DNA from: Prevotella sp.
GTDB taxonomy: Bacteria > Bacteroidota > Bacteroidia > Bacteroidales > Bacteroidaceae
Direction: 5' to 3'
Length of the DNA stretch: 64,000 bases
Assembly: GCA_022641735.1 (NCBI GenBank)
Contig: JALCDQ010000009.1
Span: 1 to 64,000, forward strand
The notes below the pieces were generated by a model. That model had not been told where the DNA came from, searched no databases, and saw nothing but the letters and a program-made list of their open reading frames with translations. Positions 56,847 to 64,000 of this stretch are shown piece after piece. The position numbers were made by a program, and so were the translations under genes. Position 1 is the stretch's first letter; each line of letters starts with the position of its first letter.

Positions 56847-58241
56847 ATGAAAAGAACTAAAGTTGTTGATGCGCTTAAACGCACTGACTTTGGAAAAGAT
56901 ATCAATGTAAAAGGATGGGTACGTACCCATCGTAGCAGCAAGGCCGTCGACTTCATTGCGCTCAATGATGGCTCGACTATTAAGAATATTCAAATCGTTG
57001 TTGACCCTACCAAGTTTGATGCTGACAAGCTCAGAAGCATTACTACTGGAGCTTGCATCGGTGTCGCAGGTACTCTTGTGGAAAGCCAAGGAGCTGGGCA
57101 GTCGGTAGAAATCCAGGGCTCTGAAATCGAGATTTACGGTCTTTGCCCTAGTGATTATCCGATGCAGAAGAAGGGCCAGAGCTTCGAATATATGCGTCAG
57201 TATGCCCACGTGCGTCTGCGTACGAACACCTTCGGAGCAGTGATGCGCATCCGCCACAATATGGCCATGGCCATCCATACCTATTTCCATGAGCATGGAT
57301 TCTTCTATTTCCACACGCCACTCATCACTGCCAGTGATGCTGAAGGTGCTGGAGATATGTTTCAAGTGACCACGTTGGATTTGAACAATCCGAAGAGAAC
57401 TGAGGATGGAAAAATCGACTATAGCGAGGACTTCTTTGGCAAACACACCTCTCTGACAGTATCCGGGCAACTCGAAGGAGAGCTTGGCGCTACCGCACTC
57501 GGTCAGATTTACACTTTCGGACCTACCTTCCGTGCTGAAAACAGCAATACTCCACGCCATTTGGCAGAGTTTTGGATGATTGAGCCGGAGGTTGCTTTCC
57601 TTGAGATGAACGACCTTATGGACCTTGAGGAAGACTTCATCAGATACTGTGTGAAGTGGGCTCTCGATAACTGTAAGGACGACCTTGAGTTCTTGAACAA
57701 GATGATTGATAAGGGACTTATCGAGCGTCTTCAGGGAGTCCTAAAGGAAGGATTCGTGCGTCTGCCTTATACGGAGGGCGTAAAGATTCTTGAGGAGGCT
57801 CAGAAGAACGGCAAGAAGTTTGAATTCCCGGTAAGTTGGGGAGTCGACCTTGCTAGTGAGCATGAGCGTTATCTTGTGGAGGAGCACTTCAAACGGCCGG
57901 TCATCATGACCGATTATCCGAAGGATATCAAGGCTTTCTATATGAAAATCAATGCTGACGACAAGACCGTGCAAGGCACGGATGTGCTCTTCCCGCAGAT
58001 TGGCGAAATCATTGGAGGCTCCATCCGTGAAGAGAATTATGACAAGTTGCTCGCTGAAATCAAGCGTCGCAATATCCCGATGAAAGATATGTGGTGGTAT
58101 TTGGATACCCGCAAGTATGGTTCTTGCCCTCACGGCGGTTTCGGATTAGGCTTTGAGCGTCTTATCCTCTTCGTTACGGGAATGCAGAACATCCGCGATG
58201 TCATTCCATTCCCACGTACACCGAAGAATGCTGAATTCTAA
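56847..58241 (+). CDS. asnS: Asparaginyl-tRNA synthetase
   Basis: 464-residue class IIb synthetase. The N-terminal OB fold ([23 protein letters not shown]) binds the anticodon. Class II motif 2 is [25 protein letters not shown], with the Asn-type RAENSNT, and motif 3 is [16 protein letters not shown]. Length is normal. It starts 21 bp after the pseudouridine synthase stop and ends with a strong terminator. Confidence 0.97.
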   Translation: MKRTKVVDALKRTDFGKDINVKGWVRTHRSSKAVDFIALNDGSTIKNIQIVVDPTKFDADKLRSITTGACIGVAGTLVESQGAGQSVEIQGSEIEIYGLCPSDYPMQKKGQSFEYMRQYAHVRLRTNTFGAVMRIRHNMAMAIHTYFHEHGFFYFHTPLITASDAEGAGDMFQVTTLDLNNPKRTEDGKIDYSEDFFGKHTSLTVSGQLEGELGATALGQIYTFGPTFRAENSNTPRHLAEFWMIEPEVAFLEMNDLMDLEEDFIRYCVKWALDNCKDDLEFLNKMIDKGLIERLQGVLKEGFVRLPYTEGVKILEEAQKNGKKFEFPVSWGVDLASEHERYLVEEHFKRPVIMTDYPKDIKAFYMKINADDKTVQGTDVLFPQIGEIIGGSIREENYDKLLAEIKRRNIPMKDMWWYLDTRKYGSCPHGGFGLGFERLILFVTGMQNIRDVIPFPRTPKNAEF

Positions 58242-58262
58242 CCTAAAAATTTATTATAACCA

Positions 58263-58308
58263 ATGCCCGGCAGGAGTAGACGATACTCTTTGTCGGGCAT
58301 GTTTTTTG
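58263..58308 (+). terminator. Terminator after asnS
   Basis: ATGCCCGGCA (58263-58272) pairs with TGTCGGGCAT (58291-58300, one G-U), an inner GAGTA/TACTC stem extends it, and six Ts follow. Confidence 0.92.
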
Positions 58309-58331
58309 TATTCTTAATCTTGCGAAATGTA

Positions 58332-58419
58332 AGAGATAGCCTTTTACACCTCTTCTAACGGTCTTTTACAAGGTAAACAGTCATTGTTTACAGGGTAAAA
58401 AGCCGTCTTTCAGAAACCT
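58332..58419 (+). repeat. 22-bp-period array F (4 units)
   Basis: Four 22-bp units between convergent asnS and the LolA-like gene. Unit two has AACGGTCTTTTACAAGGTA and unit three ATTGTTTACAGGGTA; units one and four are more diverged (CCTTTTAC, CGTCTTTCAG). The core is the same as in arrays A, B and E. Confidence 0.83.
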
Positions 58420-58447
58420 CATAAGGAAAACGCGCTACATACGCTCT

Positions 58448-59065
58448 TTATCTCCGCTTATCCACAATGGTGGCATGCGGGTATTTATGATAATTGAATT
58501 CAAAGTTTGAATCCGAATAATTGGCGGCAGTGACGTTCCATAGGGTAATGGTAACCCACAGAAAGCCGAATTTCACGCGCACTTTGGTGGGCTCGTAGGT
58601 CACTTTATTTATCCATACTTCTGCATTCTTGATTTTCGCTTCTTTAGCTACCGCCTTCACATAAATCTTCCAATTGCCGCCATCGCTCGTCACGGCGTAG
58701 CGACATCCGTTTCTCACGAGGTTCATCTGCTCAGTGAGCGAAGCGTCGTCATCCTCCATTCTCTTTTTCGGATTGCTGATTTTCACCACTTCGGACTCGC
58801 GATTCATGCTCCAAAAGGTCGTTCCGTCAAACCAATCGATGGTGCGTTTGGAGCGTCTTTGGAATTTTCTGCCTTTAAAGATTACGTATCCCTGCTTGTG
58901 GATAAAGGAGAAATCAAGCTTGTAGTTGAGGCTCGCACCTCCCGGATTCTGCAAAATGTCAAGCGCACGTATCAGTATATTATGAGCCTGAGTCTCATTG
59001 CTTTCGGCACTCACGGAGAGCGCAATCATCATCAGGAGACCCGCTAATATTGTCTTCAATTTCAT
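58448..59065 (-). CDS. LolA-like periplasmic lipoprotein carrier
   Basis: 205 residues with a signal peptide (1-~20). The pattern fits the LolA-like half-barrel: KLDFSFIHKQGYVIFKGRKF, TIDWFDGTTFWSMN and EVVKISNP. LolA ferries lipoproteins across the periplasm. The sequence is too divergent to exclude another LolA-like role. It overlaps the S1-domain gene by 4 bp and lies in the same operon as a LolD-like ATPase, which supports the call. Confidence 0.78.
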   Translation of the reverse strand: MKLKTILAGLLMMIALSVSAESNETQAHNILIRALDILQNPGGASLNYKLDFSFIHKQGYVIFKGRKFQRRSKRTIDWFDGTTFWSMNRESEVVKISNPKKRMEDDDASLTEQMNLVRNGCRYAVTSDGGNWKIYVKAVAKEAKIKNAEVWINKVTYEPTKVRVKFGFLWVTITLWNVTAANYSDSNFEFNYHKYPHATIVDKRR

Positions 59066-59901
59066 TTTACCAGTTTTATGCCGTCTTCACCTATTATTAT
59101 AAGGTGGCGTTTATAAAGGTCGCTGATGCCTTTCTTATAGATTTTCTTGCTCACTTGGAAGCGTCTTCTGATTTCCTCAGCGTCGCTCTTGTCGCCTAAT
59201 TCGCAAGCGCCGTCATGCTCTTTCAGATATTCCAACAGGGTTTCTGCGAAGTCGAGCACCTGCTTTCGACCTATCGGCTGTAAGGTTACATCAATCTTTC
59301 CATCCTCTCTCAGGGTGGCGATATAGCCTTTCATGCGGTCGCCGGTATGCACGTATTTGAATACTTGGTCCTCATAGACAAGTCCAGGATAGCGATTGTC
59401 GATGATAACCTTGAAGCCCAGCTCTGTTTTTTGCCAAATGAGGAGGTCCACCTCTTGCCCTTGCTCATACGAGGGAGGCTCTTCAGCGAAGTAATGCTCT
59501 ACTTTTGCCGACGCCATGATGCGATAACTCTCCTCGTCGATATGCACGTGAACGATATAGCTCTCACCCGTTTCCATTCGTCTTTTCTGCTCACGGAAAG
59601 GGCAGAAGAGGTCTTTCATGAGGCCCCAATTCAAGAAAGCCCCATATTCATTCACCCATGCGCATTGCAAATAAGCAAAATCACCCACCTTTGCGAGCGG
59701 TTGCTCGGTGGTCGCCACGGGTCTTTCATCTTGGTCGAGGTAGATGAATACCTTCAACTCATCGCCAATCTTGTATTCAGCGGGCACATAGCGTTTCGGC
59801 AAGAGAATTTCACCCTCTTCGCCACCATCCAGATAAAGACCGAAATCAACCGCCTTAGTGATGGCCAGCGTGTTGTAGTCACCCAGTTTAATCTTCTCCA
59901 T
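59062..59901 (-). CDS. CvfB-like S1-domain RNA-binding protein
   Basis: 279 residues with S1-type OB folds ([39 protein letters not shown], and a third with [20 protein letters not shown]) and a C-terminal winged helix ([28 protein letters not shown]). This is the CvfB/YitL layout; CvfB binds RNA and affects virulence regulation in Staphylococcus. Its start lies 14 bp inside the LolD-like gene and its end overlaps the LolA-like gene by 4 bp. Confidence 0.88.
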   Translation of the reverse strand: MEKIKLGDYNTLAITKAVDFGLYLDGGEEGEILLPKRYVPAEYKIGDELKVFIYLDQDERPVATTEQPLAKVGDFAYLQCAWVNEYGAFLNWGLMKDLFCPFREQKRRMETGESYIVHVHIDEESYRIMASAKVEHYFAEEPPSYEQGQEVDLLIWQKTELGFKVIIDNRYPGLVYEDQVFKYVHTGDRMKGYIATLREDGKIDVTLQPIGRKQVLDFAETLLEYLKEHDGACELGDKSDAEEIRRRFQVSKKIYKKGISDLYKRHLIIIGEDGIKLVK

Positions 59902-60589
59902 TTTCTTCCTTTTCTATGGTTTCTGTTGTCGTTTCAGAAGTCACAATCTGACCGTCTTTGAGGTGGATAGTGCGGTCGGTAATGGCCGCCAAGGTCTCAT
60001 CATGCGTCACAATGACGAATGTCTGACCGAATTTATCGCGGAGGTCGAAGAACAGTTGATGCAGTTCCGCCTTGTTCTTAGAGTCGAGCGAGCCACTGGG
60101 CTCATCGGCAAGAATGACGGCAGGGTTGTTCACCAGTGCCCTTGCGACAGCTACACGCTGTTTCTCACCGCCCGAAAGTTCATTCGGCTTGTGGTTTGCT
60201 CGGTCTTTCAGTCCCATGAAAGTGAGCAGTTCCATGGCGCGTTTCTTAGCGTCGCTGCGCCCTTTCCCTGCAATATAGGCGGGTATCATAATGTTCTCAA
60301 GTGCCGTAAATTCAGGCAACAACTGATGAAACTGAAACACAAAGCCGATGTGATGATTGCGGAAATCGCTCAACTTATCCGTTGAAAGTTTCCGCACATC
60401 GATGCCGTCCACCTCAATAGAGCCGCTGTCGGGCTTATCGAGCGTACCGATGATTTGCAGCAGAGTGGTCTTTCCAGCTCCACTGGGCCCTACAATGCTC
60501 ACCACTTCCCCCTTGTCGATGTGGAGGTCGATGCCCTTCAACACTTGCAGGGAGCCGAAACTCTTGGTTATACCTTTAATATCTATCAT
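59888..60589 (-). CDS. lolD: LolD-like ABC transporter ATPase
   Basis: 233-residue ATPase of the LolD/MacB group, which powers lipoprotein release or other mechanotransmission from the inner membrane. Walker A is GPSGAGKTT, the signature [15 protein letters not shown], Walker [15 protein letters not shown] and the switch VTHDE. No LolCE permease is adjacent; the LolA-like carrier is two genes downstream. A MacB-type partner elsewhere is possible. Confidence 0.88.
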   Translation of the reverse strand: MIDIKGITKSFGSLQVLKGIDLHIDKGEVVSIVGPSGAGKTTLLQIIGTLDKPDSGSIEVDGIDVRKLSTDKLSDFRNHHIGFVFQFHQLLPEFTALENIMIPAYIAGKGRSDAKKRAMELLTFMGLKDRANHKPNELSGGEKQRVAVARALVNNPAVILADEPSGSLDSKNKAELHQLFFDLRDKFGQTFVIVTHDETLAAITDRTIHLKDGQIVTSETTTETIEKEENGED

Positions 60590-60601
60590 ATTCTTATTTG
60601 T

Positions 60602-62728
60602 TTATCTGTGTAATTTGCGATGTATCCATTCACTCAATATCTCATAAGCACTGCGCTCCTCAGTATGTTGGGGTTGCGCAAAAGTCATCTCATCCATCGA
60701 GCTGCCATATTGGTCAGGGAAGATAATCATCAGATTCTTGCCGCTGAAATAATGCGTAAGCTCTTCCGGAAGATGCTCGAGAGCCGTCTTGTAAGACACG
60801 GTTCCCTTTCTTGCCGTCACCACTACGAACATGTGGTCATCATGGATAGAGGTGGCTAATTTGGGCAATCCGTTCCAATGTTCCATCGAACAATACTCCG
60901 CTCTCACCTCTGAATGTCGATTCCGGATGAACTCATTGATGAGCGCAAGCGTGTCTTTACGGCCATGAAACTGAATTCTGCACTCCAGATTGCCTGCCAT
61001 ACGGGCAAGTCTTTCCAGCCATCGATAGAAGCCGGGCTCATATTGCGCCCTTGAGGGAACGGCCACCTGTATTCTCCGCAACGTATTCAGCGGTTGGTGA
61101 ATGCGCGCCATGATGATTTGCCGATTGAGCCCATTGAAGAGGCTTTGATGGAATTCACCCCAAAACTTAGTAGATACATTGAAGTGCATGTGCAATCCGA
61201 TGACTATCTCGGATGCCTGAAACTCCTTGAAAGCATGCTTGATGCCATTGGCGATGTTGGCAGCCACGCGCACTTGCGTCTGCATCTGAACATCTGCAGC
61301 AGCGGCATATTGCGTCACTTTGTCAAGCAGTTGTCGCCCGCTTGCTTGGTTTTTGCGCATATCCACATCGTCGTATATCACGTTCAGGGCAATGAGCCCT
61401 CGATTCAACTTCTCGTTTTTCATCAGAATGGCAAGGTTGATAAGGCGCTCGGCATACTCCGGATATTTCACCGGAATCAGCATCCGCTCATCGTCACTCT
61501 CAGTGTTGCTCTCACTGGGGAACTCCTTGTCGCGCAAAATAATCCGTTGCGCGGAATGGTCGGTCACTAATGTAGAGATGATGCAGGTGAAGAGTATCAT
61601 GATGACCACGCCGTTCAGCATCTCGTCGTTCACAAGCGGCTGGCCGTTTGGCGACATCATTTTCATGCCCACCATGACGATGGCAATCGCACCGGCAGCA
61701 TGCGCAGAGGTGAGTCCGAACATCATGTGGCCAGAGGAAAGCGGCATTTTCATGGTGATTGAAGCCACATAAGCGGCAATCGCTTTCCCCAAAGTGCCGA
61801 AGAGAACGATGCAGAATACTATCCATATAATGTCTCCTCCCTGAAAGAGCAGTTGCACATTGATGAGCATGCCTACACCTATCAGAAAATAAGGAATGAA
61901 GAGGGCGTTGCCGATGAACTCTATCCTGTTCATCAAAGGAGAAAGATGAGGAATATAGCGGTTGAGTATCAAACCCGAAAGGAAAGCTCCGAAGATGCCT
62001 TCAAGGCCTACAGCCTCAGAGAATGAGGCACTCATGAAGAGAATGGCAAGCACGAAGATGAACTGCATGACGGCGTCGCTGTATCGATGCAGAAACCATC
62101 TTGCCAGTCGTGGTATCAGCCATATCAACCCTGCGCAGAAAGCCGTGAATTTGAGGGCAAACAACAACCAAAAGCCGACTGAACTGTTACCTTTATTGGA
62201 GGCAACGATGGCTGCAAGCACCACCAGCGCAATGAAGAGGGATATCATGGTGGAGCCGACGCTCAAGATGACGCTCGGTTTGCGCTGCAAACCATATTTC
62301 CCGATAATCGGATAAGCAATCAGCGTATTGGACGACATCACACAGGCGAGCAGCAATGACGCAGTGATGGAGTATCCAAGCATATCCAAGCCCATGAAAT
62401 AAGTGAGCGTGAAGGGAATGAGGAAAGTGAGCAAGCCAAAGAGAAGCATGCGGTATTTGTTCTTCTTGAGCCCCTCCATATCCATTTCCAGTGCTGCCAG
62501 AAACATGATATAGTAAAGCCCCACTCTGCCGAAAAGCTCGAAAGAGGCGTCGCGCTGCAAGATATTCAAGCCGTATTTGCCCACCAAGACACCCGCAATG
62601 ACCATTCCGATGATATGCGGAATCCTCAGTTTGCCCATGATAATAGGGGCAAAGAGAATGATGAGCAACACCACGAGAAATATCAACGTGGGGTCGGTAA
62701 TGGGAAAGTATTGAAGGATGCCAGACAT
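60602..62728 (-). CDS. CPA2-family cation/proton antiporter with USP-like C-terminus
   Basis: 708 residues with a start at 62728 (MSGILQYFPI), preferred over an ATG 15 codons upstream that would lie inside the promoter region. Twelve membrane segments form the Kef/NapA-type exchanger (RIPHIIGMVIAGVLVGKYGLNIL, VGLEGIFGAFLSGLIL). From ~residue 425 a cytoplasmic region resembles universal stress protein domains. It likely exchanges Na+ or K+ for H+. A 12-bp gap separates it from the LolD-like gene. Confidence 0.88.
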   Translation of the reverse strand: MSGILQYFPITDPTLIFLVVLLIILFAPIIMGKLRIPHIIGMVIAGVLVGKYGLNILQRDASFELFGRVGLYYIMFLAALEMDMEGLKKNKYRMLLFGLLTFLIPFTLTYFMGLDMLGYSITASLLLACVMSSNTLIAYPIIGKYGLQRKPSVILSVGSTMISLFIALVVLAAIVASNKGNSSVGFWLLFALKFTAFCAGLIWLIPRLARWFLHRYSDAVMQFIFVLAILFMSASFSEAVGLEGIFGAFLSGLILNRYIPHLSPLMNRIEFIGNALFIPYFLIGVGMLINVQLLFQGGDIIWIVFCIVLFGTLGKAIAAYVASITMKMPLSSGHMMFGLTSAHAAGAIAIVMVGMKMMSPNGQPLVNDEMLNGVVIMILFTCIISTLVTDHSAQRIILRDKEFPSESNTESDDERMLIPVKYPEYAERLINLAILMKNEKLNRGLIALNVIYDDVDMRKNQASGRQLLDKVTQYAAAADVQMQTQVRVAANIANGIKHAFKEFQASEIVIGLHMHFNVSTKFWGEFHQSLFNGLNRQIIMARIHQPLNTLRRIQVAVPSRAQYEPGFYRWLERLARMAGNLECRIQFHGRKDTLALINEFIRNRHSEVRAEYCSMEHWNGLPKLATSIHDDHMFVVVTARKGTVSYKTALEHLPEELTHYFSGKNLMIIFPDQYGSSMDEMTFAQPQHTEERSAYEILSEWIHRKLHR

Positions 62729-62800
62729 TCCTAATGCGTTATTTGGACTACAAAGTAACAAAAAAAATATCAAATAGGCGATAATTTCAGAGGAAATTTG

Positions 62801-62808
62801 TATTTTTG
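62801..62808 (+). promoter_or_regulatory. -7 box for asd
   Basis: TATTTTTG, 37 bp before the ATG at 62846, matches TAnnTTTG. On the other strand an imperfect box (TTACTTTG) precedes the antiporter gene. Confidence 0.6.
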
Positions 62809-62845
62809 CAACGGATTAAAGTATGTTTTAAAAATTATTAGGAAT

Positions 62846-63859
62846 ATGAAAGTTGCAATAGTTGGCGCCAGTGGTGCTGTCGGTCAGGAGTTTCTCCGCA
62901 TTCTTGCAGAGCGTAAATTCCCTATGGATGATTTAGTTCTTTTCGGTTCTCAGCGTAGTGCCGGACGAAAATATAGCTTTATGGGCAAGGATTATGAGGT
63001 GAAACTGCTTCAGCATAACGATGACTTCAAGGACATCGATGTGGCTTTCGTTTCAGCGGGTGGCGGCACTTCAGTCGAGTTTGTTGAAACCATCACCAAG
63101 TATGGAGCCGTGATGATAGATAATTCCAGTGCTTTCCGCATGGATGATGATGTGCCTTTGGTGGTGCCGGAAGTGAATCCCGAAGATGCGCTCAAGCGTC
63201 CGCGCGGCATCATTGCCAACCCTAACTGCACCACAATCATGATGGTGGTGGTGCTTGAGCCTATCGAGAAGCTCAGCCACATCAAGCGCATCCACATCTC
63301 TTCTTATCAGAGTGCCAGTGGAGCAGGGGCTTCTGCCATGAAGGAGCTGGAGCAGCAGTATAAGGAAATCGTAGAGACGGGAAGCGTGAAGACCATCAAT
63401 AAGTTTCCTCATCAGCTGGCTTACAACGTCATTCCGCAAATCGACGTCATGACGCCGAATGATTATACGAAGGAGGAGATGAAGATGTATAATGAGACAC
63501 GCAAGATTATGCACAGCGATGTGAAGACGAGTGCCACCTGCGTGCGCGTTTCTTCCCTCCGCTCTCACTCTGAATCGGTGTGGATAGAAACTGAGAAACC
63601 GCTCTCAGTGGAGGCTGTGCGCAAGGCGATAGTCGCCGCTCCGGGTTGCACATTGAAGGATGACCCTCAGCAATATGTCTATCCGATGCCGCTTGAGTCT
63701 GCCGGAAAAGATGACGTCTATGTAGGGCGCATCCGCAAGGACCTCGCCGATGAGAATGGCATCACCCTTTGGTTGACGGGCGACCAGATACGCAAAGGCG
63801 CAGCGCTGAATGCCGTGCAGATAGCCGAATATCTGATAAAGGTGGGCAATCTGAAGTGA
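62846..63859 (+). CDS. asd: Aspartate-semialdehyde dehydrogenase
   Basis: 337 residues with a start at 62846 ([20 protein letters not shown]), where the NADP-binding GASGAVG loop begins; an upstream in-frame ATG at 62798 lies before the promoter. The active-site cysteine is C128 in ANPNCTT. It makes aspartate semialdehyde for lysine, threonine, methionine and diaminopimelate, so it also feeds wall synthesis. No operon partner is visible on either side. Confidence 0.96.
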   Translation: MKVAIVGASGAVGQEFLRILAERKFPMDDLVLFGSQRSAGRKYSFMGKDYEVKLLQHNDDFKDIDVAFVSAGGGTSVEFVETITKYGAVMIDNSSAFRMDDDVPLVVPEVNPEDALKRPRGIIANPNCTTIMMVVVLEPIEKLSHIKRIHISSYQSASGAGASAMKELEQQYKEIVETGSVKTINKFPHQLAYNVIPQIDVMTPNDYTKEEMKMYNETRKIMHSDVKTSATCVRVSSLRSHSESVWIETEKPLSVEAVRKAIVAAPGCTLKDDPQQYVYPMPLESAGKDDVYVGRIRKDLADENGITLWLTGDQIRKGAALNAVQIAEYLIKVGNLK

Positions 63860-63894
63860 TCTGTTGATAAATCTTGGCTTTTCATTGAAATGAA

Positions 63895-63925
63895 TTGTCA
63901 ACATAGTGAAATCTCTTTACATTTG
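63895..63925 (+). promoter_or_regulatory. Promoter for the next gene
   Basis: TTG (63895-63897), 20 bp, then TACATTTG (63918-63925): a full -33/-7 arrangement. It lies in the left arm of a large dyad. Confidence 0.6.
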
Positions 63926-63963
63926 CAAAAAGGAAAGTAGAATTTGCAAAGGTAAAGAGATTT
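63909..63963. repeat. Symmetric dyad at the right edge
   Basis: Perfect 12-bp arms AAATCTCTTTAC (63909-63920) and GTAAAGAGATTT (63952-63963), each one base away from an inner TTTGCAAA (63922-63929 and 63943-63950), around a 13-bp centre. Symmetry is exact except for the single bases between arm and inner box. Confidence 0.75.
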
Positions 63964-63965
63964 TT

Positions 63966-64000
63966 ATGATTTTGGATATTCTGAATACATACGAGCCTAT
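63966..64000 (+). CDS. Possible start of a truncated gene
   Basis: ATG at 63966, two bases after the dyad, followed by 10 open codons (MILDILNTYEP) to the window edge, behind a good promoter. Too short to identify. Confidence 0.35.
   Translation, partial: MILDILNTYEP

Noticed and set aside
62798-62845. N-terminal extension of aspartate-semialdehyde dehydrogenase
   Set aside because: It precedes the Rossmann start and overlaps the TATTTTTG promoter box.

Overview
The window looks like a chromosome segment of a Bacteroidales bacterium, most likely Prevotella or a close relative (Prevotellaceae). Reasons: Bacteroidetes-type -7 boxes (TAnnTTTG) stand upstream of many genes; there is a SusC/SusD pair, a FecI/FecR/TonB-receptor set, an OmpA porin and a DUF177-rpmF-fabH-era-der block. 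No phage, insertion sequence or CRISPR array was seen. The species is inferred, not shown.

Layout. 1-118: 3' end of a 5S rRNA and its terminator. 133-5909 (+): histidine kinase, DUF177 protein, L32, FabH, Era, Der, small lipoprotein. 6125-7668 (-): MlaF/MlaE lipid-transport ABC pair, divergent from lptB. 7804-14420 (+): LptB, trigger factor, ClpP, ClpX, RecQ. 14627-18377 (+): ECF sigma factor, FecR-like anti-sigma factor and TonB-dependent receptor in one operon. 18601-43273 (-): a 25-kb single-strand block for peptidoglycan and amino-sugar salvage. In transcription order it holds a MurK-like kinase, SusC, SusD, a sodium/solute symporter, an Amidase_3 protein with a golvesin-like insert, a phosphoesterase/beta-propeller protein, a glycosyltransferase, AmpG, NamZ, MurT, MurK, MurQ, a serine hydrolase, a transglutaminase-SH3-NlpC/P60 fusion and a Tat-type dipeptide epimerase. 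43982-52092 (+): GuaB, two PpiC/SurA isomerases, OstA-like protein, a 95-residue membrane protein and MutL. 52275-58241 (+): OmpA protein, tRNA-Val, PurB, a pseudouridine synthase with a long Gly/Tyr/Gln/Arg repeat tail, AsnS. 58448-62728 (-): LolA-like protein, CvfB-like S1 protein, LolD-like ATPase, CPA2 antiporter. 62846-63859 (+): aspartate-semialdehyde dehydrogenase, then a promoter inside a large dyad and possibly the start of another gene.

How the genes fit together. The minus-strand block can be read as a path from outside to inside. SusCD would bring fragments through the outer membrane. The amidase, the NlpC/P60 endopeptidase, NamZ and the serine hydrolase would cut them in the periplasm. 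AmpG and MurT would import muropeptides and MurNAc. MurK and MurQ would turn MurNAc into GlcNAc-6-phosphate, and the epimerase would handle the released Ala-Glu dipeptide. The order and families are seen in the sequence; the whole pathway is inference. Other clusters serve the cell envelope: Mla, Lpt/OstA with SurA-type chaperones, and Lol.

The most unusual structure is not a gene. Seven intergenic places carry arrays with an exact 22-bp period built from at least four related but different unit families, most with internal dyads. All three convergent gene junctions in the window carry one.
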